Assembly (NCBI GenBank): GCA_036788215.1
Contig: DAIQNV010000004.1
Location: forward strand, 12,080 to 76,079
Origin: DAIQNV01 sp036788215
Lineage (GTDB): Bacteria; Planctomycetota; Phycisphaerae; Phycisphaerales; UBA1924
DNA: 64,000 nt
Direction of reading: 5' to 3'
Part shown: positions 8,470 through 17,001 of the stretch, piece after piece
Layout of the letters: each line of letters opens with the position of its first letter
Numbering within the stretch: position 1 is the first letter of the stretch
The notes under the pieces: generated by a model
The model's database searches: none
What the model saw: the letters and a program-made list of their open reading frames with translations, nothing else
What the model was told of the DNA's origin: nothing
Made by a program: the position numbers and the translations under genes

Positions 8470-8982
8470 GCTGGGGTGGTGCTCCGGGTGGGCTGGTCCC
8501 GTTGGAGAGAAGAGGAGCCAAGGGTACGGCGGGCGGGGGTTCGGGGTTTCGGATCGGAGCCCGGGTGATTGTGGCGTCGGTCGATGGGGGAGGGCGGGAC
8601 GGGGTATCTGCCCCCGAGAGCGGGGTGGGGTGCGCGGGCATCGGTGCGCGTCGGGCTTGATTTTTGCGGCGTGGCCGGCGGGTGGGCGAACTGTGGGTCG
8701 GTTGGGGCGTACCTGTTCGTGCGTCCGGGGGGCGTGTTGTCGGCGCGGGGGCGGCCCGGTGAACTCGGCGGTGATCGATGCCGGTGGACACTCGGGGCGG
8801 GCTCGCGTTCAATAGCCCCCCTCCGGAGAGCGGCCCGGGTCGGTATTCCGTCCTTGCGGGTCCCTTTGTCGGGTGTGGGGCCGTGTGGCTTGGCCGGATG
8901 CGAAGTGGATCGTCGGCGGCGTGTATAAGAGTCGTCGATGGGCGAGACGCGGCGGCGACGCCGCCAGGAGCGAACCAGATCC
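8470..8982. other. Intergenic region (513 bases) between divergent permease and SPFH operon
   Basis: No convincing gene was found. The region is GC-rich and would have to hold promoters for the divergent permease and the SPFH-ABC operon. A TATAAG box at 8924-8929 is a possible -10 element for the plus strand, without a clear -35. A small GGCGGC/GCCGCC inverted repeat (8951-8965) lies next to the ribosome binding site at 8966-8970. Confidence 0.5.
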
Positions 8983-11121
8983 ATGCAGGGCGATGTCTTC
9001 AACTACCGTCGTGCGACTTCGGTCAGCATCCTCGGAACGGTGATTCAGACGGTGGTCACGCTCGCGTTCGCGGTGTATGCCGCGTACAACGGGGGTGATC
9101 ACGCGGCCTGGACGACGACGGTGTACATCGGGATGGGCATCCCGGTGTGGCTGACGCTTGTCCTTCTGTACGACCAGCACCGTCGCGAGCTGGTGGAGTC
9201 GATCGAGGCTGAGCGTCTGGCGGCGGACCCGATGGGGAGCGCCTTCGAGCAGACGGGTGACGAGCTGCGGGTGGCGGCGCGCCGTCTGGCGGGGATTCAG
9301 AAGTTCCTGCTCCCGATCGTGAGTCTGTCGATCGCGAGCGTGCTGATCAGTGTGGGCTTTGTGCGGTTCGGACAGGGATCGGGGCTGGTGGACCCGGACC
9401 GGTTCTTCGCGACGCCCAACAAGGGTGTGGCGATCTCGATTGGTCTCGGGGCGGCGTTCGTCGGGTTTGTCTTCGCCCGTTTCGTGGCGGGGATGGGCAA
9501 GCAGCGGGTGTGGTCGAGCCTGCGTGGCGGGGCTTCGTACGCGGTGGGGGCGGCGCTGCTCGGGCTGGCGATCGCGGTGGGTCACTTCGTGCAGATGGCG
9601 GGGGGCGGGGACGGTGTGCTGCGGTACCTGCAGGTGCTGTTCCCGGCGTTCCTGGTGGTGATGGGGATCGAGATCGTCCTGAACTTCGTTCTCGACATCT
9701 ATCGCCCGCGGGTCGCGGGGCAGGACCCGCGTCCGGCGTTTGACAGTCGTCTCCTTGGTCTGCTGGCGGCACCGGACAAGATCGCGGAGAACATCGGCGA
9801 GGCGCTCAACTACCAGTTCGGGATCGAGGTCAGCCGGACCTGGTTCTACGTGCTGGTGCAGCGGTGGTGGCCGGCGCTGGCGGGGCTGGCGTTGATGATC
9901 GTGTGGGGGATGACGGCGCTGGTGGTGATCGAGCCCCACCAGCGGGCGTTGATCCTGCGGTTCGGGATCGTGGAACGGGCGAATGTGCAGCCGGGTCTGC
10001 ACCTGAAGTGGCCCTGGCCGATCGGGTCGGTGTACATCCCGACGACGACGGAGGTGGTGGACGGTCGGGCGGTCGTGACGCGGACCGCGACGGGTGTGCG
10101 GGAGATGAACCTCGGGACGAACCCGCCCAGCGATGAGGACAAGCCGATTCTCTGGACCGAGTCGCACACGTTCGAGGAGATGTACAGCCTCGTGCAGCCC
10201 AGCCGGTTCCGGTTTAGCGTGACCGCGAACGAGATGGGCGCGTCTTCGGCTCCGGGCGAGGCGGGCGGGGACGAGGCGACGGACCTGTCGCTGGTGGCGG
10301 TGGAGTTCCCGACGCAGTGGATCGTGGATGACGTGGAGAAGTACGACCGGTTCGCCCAGCCCGAGCACCGCGAGGCGCTGCTGAAGGCGGTGGGGCAGCG
10401 GGCGGCGATGCAGTACGTGTCGGCGTTGACAATCGACGACGTGCTGGCGGCGCGACGGACGGAGATGGCCATCGAGCTGCGTGCCCGGCTGGTGGAGGAC
10501 TTCTCTCGGGTGGGGGGCATGGCCGGGGCGAGCGAGGGGGCGGGGATCGAGCTGCTGTTCGTGGGCTCGGGCAACGTGCACCCGCCTCAGGACGTGGCGC
10601 CGAGCTTCGAGCGGATCGTGCAGGCCAAGCAGGTGCGGGAGAGCCGGATCGAGGCGGCGCGTCAGCAGCAGATCCGGCTGCTGACCGAGGCTGCGGGCAG
10701 CGTCGAGCTGGCCCGGCGGATCGTGGACGAGCTGAACGCGCTCGACGCGCTGCGGGAGGCGCGGGCTTCGGCCGAGGTGCTGACGGAGCGCGAGCTCGGG
10801 GTGCAGCGGCTCCTCGAGGAAGCGGGGGGCCAGGCCGGGGCGCTCCTGATCGAGGCATCGGGCCAGCGCTGGGCGCGGCACATGGGCGAGCGGGCCAAGG
10901 CGGCGCTCTACCAGGGCCAGCTCGCGGCGTACGAGGCGAGCCCGAGGCTGTTCCGGGCGACGCGGTACTTCGACGCCCTGGGCGAGGTGATGCGCGACGC
11001 GCGGGTGTACGTGACGAGCACCGATTTCGAGGATCTGCGGGTGCGCCTGCAGCTCGAGACGCGGGATATGGGTGTTGACATCTTTGACCCCGAAGTGGGC
11101 TCGGCGCTGCTGCCGCAGTGA
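8983..11121 (+). CDS. Polytopic SPFH/Band-7 domain membrane protein
   Basis: Probably a membrane scaffold. The start at 8983 (MQGDVFNYRRATSV) follows CAGGAG; an earlier ATG at 8938 would add an Arg-rich leader and seems less likely. About seven hydrophobic spans occur near residues 13-34, 44-63, 105-125, 147-167, 180-200, 210-230 and 295-315. An SPFH domain begins right after the last span (VIEPHQRALILRFGIVERANVQPGLHLKWPWP). A long helical, coiled-coil-like C-terminal part is rich in Glu, Arg and Ala. At 712 residues it is about twice the size of HflK or HflC because of the extra N-terminal membrane domain. It is the first of three consecutive SPFH genes and lies 85 bases before the hflC-like gene. 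Confidence 0.88.
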   Translation: MQGDVFNYRRATSVSILGTVIQTVVTLAFAVYAAYNGGDHAAWTTTVYIGMGIPVWLTLVLLYDQHRRELVESIEAERLAADPMGSAFEQTGDELRVAARRLAGIQKFLLPIVSLSIASVLISVGFVRFGQGSGLVDPDRFFATPNKGVAISIGLGAAFVGFVFARFVAGMGKQRVWSSLRGGASYAVGAALLGLAIAVGHFVQMAGGGDGVLRYLQVLFPAFLVVMGIEIVLNFVLDIYRPRVAGQDPRPAFDSRLLGLLAAPDKIAENIGEALNYQFGIEVSRTWFYVLVQRWWPALAGLALMIVWGMTALVVIEPHQRALILRFGIVERANVQPGLHLKWPWPIGSVYIPTTTEVVDGRAVVTRTATGVREMNLGTNPPSDEDKPILWTESHTFEEMYSLVQPSRFRFSVTANEMGASSAPGEAGGDEATDLSLVAVEFPTQWIVDDVEKYDRFAQPEHREALLKAVGQRAAMQYVSALTIDDVLAARRTEMAIELRARLVEDFSRVGGMAGASEGAGIELLFVGSGNVHPPQDVAPSFERIVQAKQVRESRIEAARQQQIRLLTEAAGSVELARRIVDELNALDALREARASAEVLTERELGVQRLLEEAGGQAGALLIEASGQRWARHMGERAKAALYQGQLAAYEASPRLFRATRYFDALGEVMRDARVYVTSTDFEDLRVRLQLETRDMGVDIFDPEVGSALLPQ

Positions 11122-11206
11122 TCGCGAGCGGAATGGACCAGACGGCGTGACCTGAATCGGAAGTGGACCGACTTCGCCCTGGACGGGCGGCAATTGGAGC
11201 CCTGGC

Positions 11207-12223
11207 GTGCAAGCCATTCTTCGACCCGTGATCGTGATCCTGTTCCTGGCGGCGATCGCCGCGTTCACCTTCTCCTACACCGTGCGATTCACGGAGGCGG
11301 CGGTGGTGACGACCTTCGGCCGTGCGGGCGAGGGGGCGATCCAGATGGAGCCGGGTCTGAAGTTCAAGTGGCCCTACCCGATCCAGAGCGTGACGAAGTA
11401 CGACCGTCGTCTTCGTCTGCTGCAGACGCGGAGCGCGACGCAGCAGACCGCGGACGACAGCCAGATCGTGGTGGAGGCATTCGCGACCTGGCGTGTGTCG
11501 GACCCGTTGAAGTTCTTCCAGCGGTTCAGCAACGCGGGCCAGCGTGCGGTCGACCACTTCCGCCAGGCGGAGGACATCCTGCGGACGACGCTGACGAGCG
11601 CGCTGGGCGAGACGAGCAAGTTCAGCATGGAGGAGCTCTTCAGCCCGACGCCGGGTTCGAGCCAGCTGGCCGATCTCGAGCAGCGGGTGATGGACGCGCT
11701 GACGCTCGGGCCGGAGGGGGTCCGGAGCCTCGACGAGTACGGCATCGAGGTCACGATGGTCGGGATCAACCGGGTGGTGCTGCCCGAGCAGACGACGACC
11801 AAGGTGATCGAGCGGATGGGTGCCAACCGCGACCGGCTGAAGCAGGAGCTCGAGAGCCAGGGCACCGCCCGGGCGACCGCGATCCGGGCCCAGGCGGAGG
11901 CGGACGCGCGGAAGATCCGCGAGTTCGCGCAGCGCCGGGCGGCGGAGATCCGGGCGCGGGGCGAGTTCGAGGCGCAGGAGTTCCTGGCGCAGCAGAACAC
12001 GAACGCGGACCTGGCGGTCTTCCTGCAGAACATCGAGCTGATGAAGAACGCGATGGCCAAGCGGTTCACGCTGGTGCTGAGCGCCTCGGACTACGGGCTG
12101 GGGCTCTTCACGCCCGACGCGCTGGCGAACACGCCCCCCGGGCAGATCCCGCCGACGCAGGGGATCGACCTGACCGGCGACCGGGCGGTGGCGGACCGCG
12201 ACCGTGAGAGGGGCGACCGGTGA
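11207..12223 (+). CDS. HflC-like SPFH domain protein
   Basis: GTG start at 11207 after GGAG with 7-base spacing. A single N-terminal anchor (ILRPVIVILFLAAIAAFTF) is followed by an SPFH domain with VVTTFGRAGEGAIQMEPGLK and KFKWPYPIQSVTKYDRRL. A coiled-coil segment (ARATAIRAQAEADARKIREFAQ) leads to a C-terminal strand (FTLVLSASDYGLGLF) that resembles HflC. The length of 338 residues fits HflC. In other bacteria HflC pairs with HflK and modulates the FtsH protease; no ftsH gene is in this window. The stop overlaps the next start by 4 bases, suggesting coupled translation and stoichiometric assembly with the HflK-like protein. Confidence 0.9.
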   Translation: MQAILRPVIVILFLAAIAAFTFSYTVRFTEAAVVTTFGRAGEGAIQMEPGLKFKWPYPIQSVTKYDRRLRLLQTRSATQQTADDSQIVVEAFATWRVSDPLKFFQRFSNAGQRAVDHFRQAEDILRTTLTSALGETSKFSMEELFSPTPGSSQLADLEQRVMDALTLGPEGVRSLDEYGIEVTMVGINRVVLPEQTTTKVIERMGANRDRLKQELESQGTARATAIRAQAEADARKIREFAQRRAAEIRARGEFEAQEFLAQQNTNADLAVFLQNIELMKNAMAKRFTLVLSASDYGLGLFTPDALANTPPGQIPPTQGIDLTGDRAVADRDRERGDR

Positions 12224-13692
12224 GCGACACCCCACTGAATGGGCCCGGTGGCCCCGACATCCCGGACGGCGAGCCCAGCGGGCGGCCCCTCGCGGACGAG
12301 GCCTCGCTGACGCACCCCGCGCCGGAGCGGACCGCGTCGGTGCGTCTGCGCCACGACGCGGGCGCGGGCGACGCGTCGCTGATGGACCCGGCGAACCAGT
12401 CGCTGGCGGATGCCTTGAAGATCACGTTCCGGCTGGTGCAGCTGGCGATGGTGGTCCTCGCGGGCCTGTTCATCTTCAGCGGGTTCCAGACCGTCAACGA
12501 GGGCGAGCGGGGCGTCAGCATTCTCTTCGGTCGCCCCGCGGCGATCGACCTGGAGCCGGGCTTCCGCTTCGCGGCGCCCTACCCCTTCGGCGAGCTGGAG
12601 AAGGTGCAGACCGGGGCGCTCAGCCCGAAGGTCGACACCGCGTTCTGGCCCGATGCGAACAACCCGACCGCTTCGGAAGCGAACATCGGTCGCCAGCGGT
12701 CGCTGGTGCCCGGACGTCACGGGTCGCTGATCACCGCGGACCTGAACCTGGCGCACACGCAGTGGCAGGTGACCTACCGGCGTGACCGGGTGGGCGACTT
12801 CGTGCGCAACGTCCTGCCCGGGGACGAGCGGGCGATCGTGCTGCACGCTGTGGAGCGGGCGGTGGTGCGGGCGGTGGCGGAGACAACGATCGACGACCTC
12901 CTGAAGCCCGAGGGCGGGACGCGCGAGCTGGCGCAGCGCGTGCAGGAGCTGGCGCAGGCGTCGCTCAACGGCATCGCGGGCCCCGGCCCCGACGGCGTGC
13001 CCGAGGGGATCGGCGTGCGGATCGAGCAGATCGATCTGGAGCGGAAGATCCCCCCGACCATGCTCATGCAGGAGTTCGCGGGCGTCATCACGGCGCGGTC
13101 CGAGGCGCAGCGGGCGAGGACCGAGGCGGAGGCGGGGCGGGCGGAGACGCTCAACGCGGTCGCGGGCCAGGCGTCCGGCGTGCTGCTCGAGCAGATCCGC
13201 CGGTACGAGGTGGCGATCGAGACCGGCAACCGCGAGGGGGCGGAGGTGATCCTCGCGACGATCGACCGCCTGCTCATCGGCGAGACTGTGGAGATTGACG
13301 GACGGCAGATCGCGGGCGTCACGAGCGGCGACGTGACCCAGCTCCTCGCGGAGGCGGAGAGCGACCGGGCGTCGACCGTCAACCGGGCGCGGTCGGACCT
13401 GGCGATGTTCGAGGCGAAGCTGGCGCAGTTCGAGGCGAACCCGCAGCTGATGATCGCGCGGGACTGGGCGGACGCGTACGCGATCTTCCTGGGCAAGCCC
13501 TTCGTGCAGACGCAGCTCCTGCCCGAGGGGGCCGCTGCGGAGCTCTGGCTCAACGAGGACCCCGACATCGTCAAGGAGATCGACCGGGCGCAGAAGCGGC
13601 GCGAGGCGATGGAGGCGGCGGCGGATCGCGAGCGGGCGCGCCAGCTCGACCGATTCCGCACGCAGCAGGGCATCCAGCGGGAAGAGGAGTGA
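12220..13692 (+). CDS. HflK-like SPFH domain protein
   Basis: The GTG start lies in a GTGA overlap with the preceding stop. A Pro/Gly-rich cytosolic leader of about 65 residues precedes a single membrane span (FRLVQLAMVVLAGLFIFSGF). The SPFH domain follows: VNEGERGVSILFGRPAAIDLE, then DLNLAHTQWQVTYRR and the FVRNVLPGDERAIVLHAVER helix. The C-terminal part is a coiled coil rich in Ala, Glu and Arg that ends in charged residues. At 490 residues it is longer than a typical HflK. It completes the run of three SPFH proteins and is 7 bases from the ABC ATPase gene. Confidence 0.88.
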   Translation: MSDTPLNGPGGPDIPDGEPSGRPLADEASLTHPAPERTASVRLRHDAGAGDASLMDPANQSLADALKITFRLVQLAMVVLAGLFIFSGFQTVNEGERGVSILFGRPAAIDLEPGFRFAAPYPFGELEKVQTGALSPKVDTAFWPDANNPTASEANIGRQRSLVPGRHGSLITADLNLAHTQWQVTYRRDRVGDFVRNVLPGDERAIVLHAVERAVVRAVAETTIDDLLKPEGGTRELAQRVQELAQASLNGIAGPGPDGVPEGIGVRIEQIDLERKIPPTMLMQEFAGVITARSEAQRARTEAEAGRAETLNAVAGQASGVLLEQIRRYEVAIETGNREGAEVILATIDRLLIGETVEIDGRQIAGVTSGDVTQLLAEAESDRASTVNRARSDLAMFEAKLAQFEANPQLMIARDWADAYAIFLGKPFVQTQLLPEGAAAELWLNEDPDIVKEIDRAQKRREAMEAAADRERARQLDRFRTQQGIQREEE

Positions 13693-13699
13693 CGCCGGC

Positions 13700-15031
13700 A
13701 TGACGCAGGCCCTGACAGCACGCAGCATCTCCGCCTCGAGCCCGGGCGATCGGCCGGTGGTCGCGTGCCAGGACCTGACGAAGGTCTTCAAGGACTTCTG
13801 GATGCGCGACCGCGCCCGCGCGGTCGACCGGCTGAGCCTGCAGGTGCGCCCGCGCGAGATCTTCGGGCTCCTGGGCCCCAACGGCTCGGGCAAGAGCACG
13901 ACGATCAAGATGATCTTGGGCCTCCTGAGGCCCTCGAGCGGGCGGGTGATGGTGTTCGGGAAGCCCCCGACGGACGTGAAGACGAAGAAGAGGATCGGCT
14001 ATCTGCCCGAGGAGAGTTACCTCTACGGGTTCCTGAACGCTGAAGAGACGCTCGAGTACTACGCGAAGCTCTTCGAGCTCGACACGCGGACGCGGAAGCG
14101 CCGCATCGGGGAGCTCCTCGACATGGTGGGCCTGACGCACGCGGCGCACCGGCCGGTGCGGGAGTACTCGAAGGGCATGCAGCGGCGCATCGGGCTCGCT
14201 CAGGCGCTGATCAACGACCCGGACCTGTTGATCCTCGACGAGCCGACGACGGGCCTCGACCCGATCGGCACGCGCCAGGTGAAGGACCTGATCGTCGAGC
14301 TGGGGCGGCGCGGGAAGACCGTGATCCTGTCCAGCCACCTCTTGAGCGATGTCGAGGACGTCGTCGACCGCATGGTGATCCTCTACGGGGGCAAGACCCG
14401 GGGCGAGGGCACGACGGGCGAGCTCCTCGAGATGCGGGCCCGCACGACGATCGAGACCGATGACCTCGACGACGAGACGATCGCGGAGATCGACCGGATC
14501 ATCCGCGAGCGATCGCACGGGGAGAAGTCGATCCTGGGCGTGAGCCGCCCCCGCCAGAAGCTCGAGGAGCTGTTCCTCGACATCGTGCAGAAGGCCCAGG
14601 CCGAGAAGGCCTCGACCTCGGGCGCGATGCACGGGGGCCAGACCGCGGCCTTCCTGAAGGCGCAGGAGGACGAGGGCGAAGGGGGCGAGGCCCTGATCGA
14701 GTCGCTCGTCCGGGCCGAGCCCGAAGGGGCCCCGGTCGACGAGGGCGATCTGTCGCCCATGCCGGTGGAAGGGTCGGAGTCCGACGAGGACAGGGCCGAT
14801 TCGGTCATCGAGTCGTTGGTGCGCGAGGAGCCCGAGGCGCCGCACGACGAGCCGGTGTCCCACGGGTCGGCCGACCGGCACGAGCCCGGCCGTTCCTCGG
14901 AGCCAGGGCGACAAGCCCCCGCGCCCCCGCCCCCGCCCCCGCCGGATGTCGACCTCGACGTGATCGGGAATCTGCTGGGCGATGATGCGCGGTCCGACGG
15001 TGACCCGCAGAAGAAGAAGGACGACGCGTGA
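13700..15031 (+). CDS. ABC transporter ATP-binding protein with disordered C-terminal extension
   Basis: The nucleotide-binding subunit that should power the permease encoded next. Walker A GPNGSGKST (59-67), signature YSKGMQRR (156-163), Walker B LLILDEPT (176-183) and the switch histidine in SSHLLSD (211-217) are all present. It resembles the CcmA/NosF exporter class. After the ATPase core (about 1-300) comes an acidic, Pro-rich extension of about 140 residues. Within it a short motif occurs twice, LIESLVRAEPE (332-342) and VIESLVREEPE (369-379), followed by a poly-Pro stretch and a basic KKK end. The stop overlaps the permease start as GTGA. The core call is firm; the role of the extension is unknown. 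Confidence 0.93.
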   Translation: MTQALTARSISASSPGDRPVVACQDLTKVFKDFWMRDRARAVDRLSLQVRPREIFGLLGPNGSGKSTTIKMILGLLRPSSGRVMVFGKPPTDVKTKKRIGYLPEESYLYGFLNAEETLEYYAKLFELDTRTRKRRIGELLDMVGLTHAAHRPVREYSKGMQRRIGLAQALINDPDLLILDEPTTGLDPIGTRQVKDLIVELGRRGKTVILSSHLLSDVEDVVDRMVILYGGKTRGEGTTGELLEMRARTTIETDDLDDETIAEIDRIIRERSHGEKSILGVSRPRQKLEELFLDIVQKAQAEKASTSGAMHGGQTAAFLKAQEDEGEGGEALIESLVRAEPEGAPVDEGDLSPMPVEGSESDEDRADSVIESLVREEPEAPHDEPVSHGSADRHEPGRSSEPGRQAPAPPPPPPPDVDLDVIGNLLGDDARSDGDPQKKKDDA

Positions 15032-16959
15032 AGCTCCGCGAGCTGCCCGGCGTCCTCGACCGCGCCCAGCACGGGCGGGTCTTCAAGATCACCGCTTCGG
15101 TGATCATCCTCGTCGCCGCGATCGCGGGGTTCGGGGCGTACTTCGTCGCGGTGACCAGCGGGTCGGTCGACCCGACCACCGCCCTGGCGGAGCGGATGCA
15201 GATCGACCCCGAGGCGGTGGCGAACAACCCGAGCCTGCAGATCCTCAGCGACATTGTCTCGAACTCCAGCGATGTCTTCGCGGTGGGCGTGGGGGCTGCG
15301 GTCGCGGCCCTCGTCGCGATCATCGTCGTCTGGCTGGGGCTGGGGCTGACCTACGTGGCGCTGATGCTGGCGGCGGCTGCGGTCGCGCTCCCGCTCTCGC
15401 TGTTCGAGGCGACCGAGGTCTACGCGAGGCTGATCGTCGGGCTGGTGGCGCTGACCGCGTCGTTCACCGCATTGATGCAGGGCCTGCGGGCGCTCTTCAG
15501 CGGGCCGGGGCGGGTGACCGCGGTCGCACGGAATGTCTTGAACGAGGCGGTGCGCATGAAGATCAGCCTGGTCTTCATCGTGCTGCTGATCGTGGGGCTC
15601 GCGGCGCTGCCCGGGCTCCTGGACGACGACCAGCCCCTGCGGTACCGCGTGCAGAGCTTCCTGCAATGGGGCACGGGGTTCAGCTTCTGGGTGCTGGGGA
15701 TCCTGGTGGTCCTCTTCGGGGCGGCGACGATCGCCTTCGAGCAGCGGGACAAGATCATCTGGCAGACGATGACCAAGCCGGTTGCCGCATGGGAGTACAT
15801 CCTGGGCAAGTGGCTCGGGGTCGTGGGGCTGGCGGCGGTGCTGCTGGTGGTCTGCTCCAGCGGGATCTTCCTCTTCACCGAGTACCTGCGTGGCCAGCCC
15901 GCGGTGGGGGAGCGCGAGGCGTATGTCGCGCGGGACGGGGATATCTCGGAGGATCGACTGATCCTCGAGACGCAGATCCTGACCGCGCGGGCGGGCTCGC
16001 CCCTGTACCTGCCCCCGCAGCTGAGCGGGAACAGCGAGGCCCTGCAGGAGGCGGTGACGCAGCGGATCGAGCGCGAGCGGATCGCGGACCCGAACTTCGC
16101 CAGGAACCAGGCGGAGGCGAACCAGGTCGCGACGGAGATGCTCGAGCAGCTGCAGACCGCCTACCGCTCGATCGAGCCGGGCCAGGCGCGCCGCTACGAG
16201 TTCCGCGGGCTCACCATCGCCAAGCAGCGGAACAGCCCGCTCACCTTCCGCTACCGGATCGACGCGGAGGGCAACCGGCCCGACCGCATCTACACCATGA
16301 CCTTCATCATGCCGGACGGGGGCGCGGTGGTCCGCGACTCGGGCCTGGGCTTCCTGCACAACGTCTCGATCAGCCCCGAGTACATCAGCGACGAGGGCGT
16401 CCTGGCTATCGAGGTCATCAACGGGCGGCTCGTCAACATGCGCGACGGCGGGGGACTGGGCATCGAGCCCAACGCGGCGACCGTGACCTTCCCCGCGACC
16501 GGGCTGGACGTGACCTACTCGGTGGGCTCGTACCAGATGAACTACCTGCGGGCGATGGTGGTGCTGTGGGTGAAGCTGGCGTTCGTCGCGATGGTCGCGG
16601 TGTGGGCGGCGACCTTCCTGAGCTTCCCGGTGGCGTGCCTGGTGGCGGGCGGGGTCTTCGTGATGGCGGAAGGGGCGGGCTGGCTGGGGGACGCGGCGGA
16701 CATCTACGGGACGAGCGACGTGATGGGCGACTTCCTGCTGCACCGGTTCATCACGACCAACGTCACGGTGGGCATCTCCAACCTCTTCGGGGTGTACAGC
16801 GACCTGAAGCCGATCGGGCGGATCGTGGATGGCGTCCGCCTGCCCCTGAGCCAGATGGCGGCGGGGATCGGGGTGCTGACGGTGATCGCCGGGGGTTTCT
16901 ACGGGATGGCGGTGGCGATCTTCCGCCGGCGCGAACTGGCGACCTACTCGGGGCAGTAA
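15028..16959 (+). CDS. ABC-2 type transporter permease, 643 aa
   Basis: The membrane subunit paired with the ATPase just upstream (4-base GTGA overlap). N-terminal hydrophobic spans lie at about residues 20-42 and 85-155. The linker carrying NEAVRMKISLVFIVLLIVG precedes another span set that includes FGAATIAFEQRDKIIWQTMT, the cytosolic coupling region also seen in the permease at 7111. A large soluble domain (about 290-500) lies between membrane parts, followed by spans near 510-565 and a last span near the C-terminus (VLTVIAGGFYGMAVAIF). The large soluble region between spans suggests an exporter with a periplasmic or paryphoplasmic module. The substrate is unknown. Confidence 0.87.
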   Translation: MKLRELPGVLDRAQHGRVFKITASVIILVAAIAGFGAYFVAVTSGSVDPTTALAERMQIDPEAVANNPSLQILSDIVSNSSDVFAVGVGAAVAALVAIIVVWLGLGLTYVALMLAAAAVALPLSLFEATEVYARLIVGLVALTASFTALMQGLRALFSGPGRVTAVARNVLNEAVRMKISLVFIVLLIVGLAALPGLLDDDQPLRYRVQSFLQWGTGFSFWVLGILVVLFGAATIAFEQRDKIIWQTMTKPVAAWEYILGKWLGVVGLAAVLLVVCSSGIFLFTEYLRGQPAVGEREAYVARDGDISEDRLILETQILTARAGSPLYLPPQLSGNSEALQEAVTQRIERERIADPNFARNQAEANQVATEMLEQLQTAYRSIEPGQARRYEFRGLTIAKQRNSPLTFRYRIDAEGNRPDRIYTMTFIMPDGGAVVRDSGLGFLHNVSISPEYISDEGVLAIEVINGRLVNMRDGGGLGIEPNAATVTFPATGLDVTYSVGSYQMNYLRAMVVLWVKLAFVAMVAVWAATFLSFPVACLVAGGVFVMAEGAGWLGDAADIYGTSDVMGDFLLHRFITTNVTVGISNLFGVYSDLKPIGRIVDGVRLPLSQMAAGIGVLTVIAGGFYGMAVAIFRRRELATYSGQ

Positions 16960-17001
16960 GACACGGGCCGGGCGCGGGCCGGGCCGGAACGGGAGCGACC
17001 G

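Noticed and set aside
8569..8928. Possible 119-codon gene in the gap before the SPFH operon
   Set aside because: No ribosome site, no recognisable domain, and composition like untranslated GC-rich DNA.
8938..8982. Earlier ATG for the polytopic SPFH protein
   Set aside because: It would add an Arg-rich leader directly before the first span. The ATG at 8983 with CAGGAG upstream fits better.
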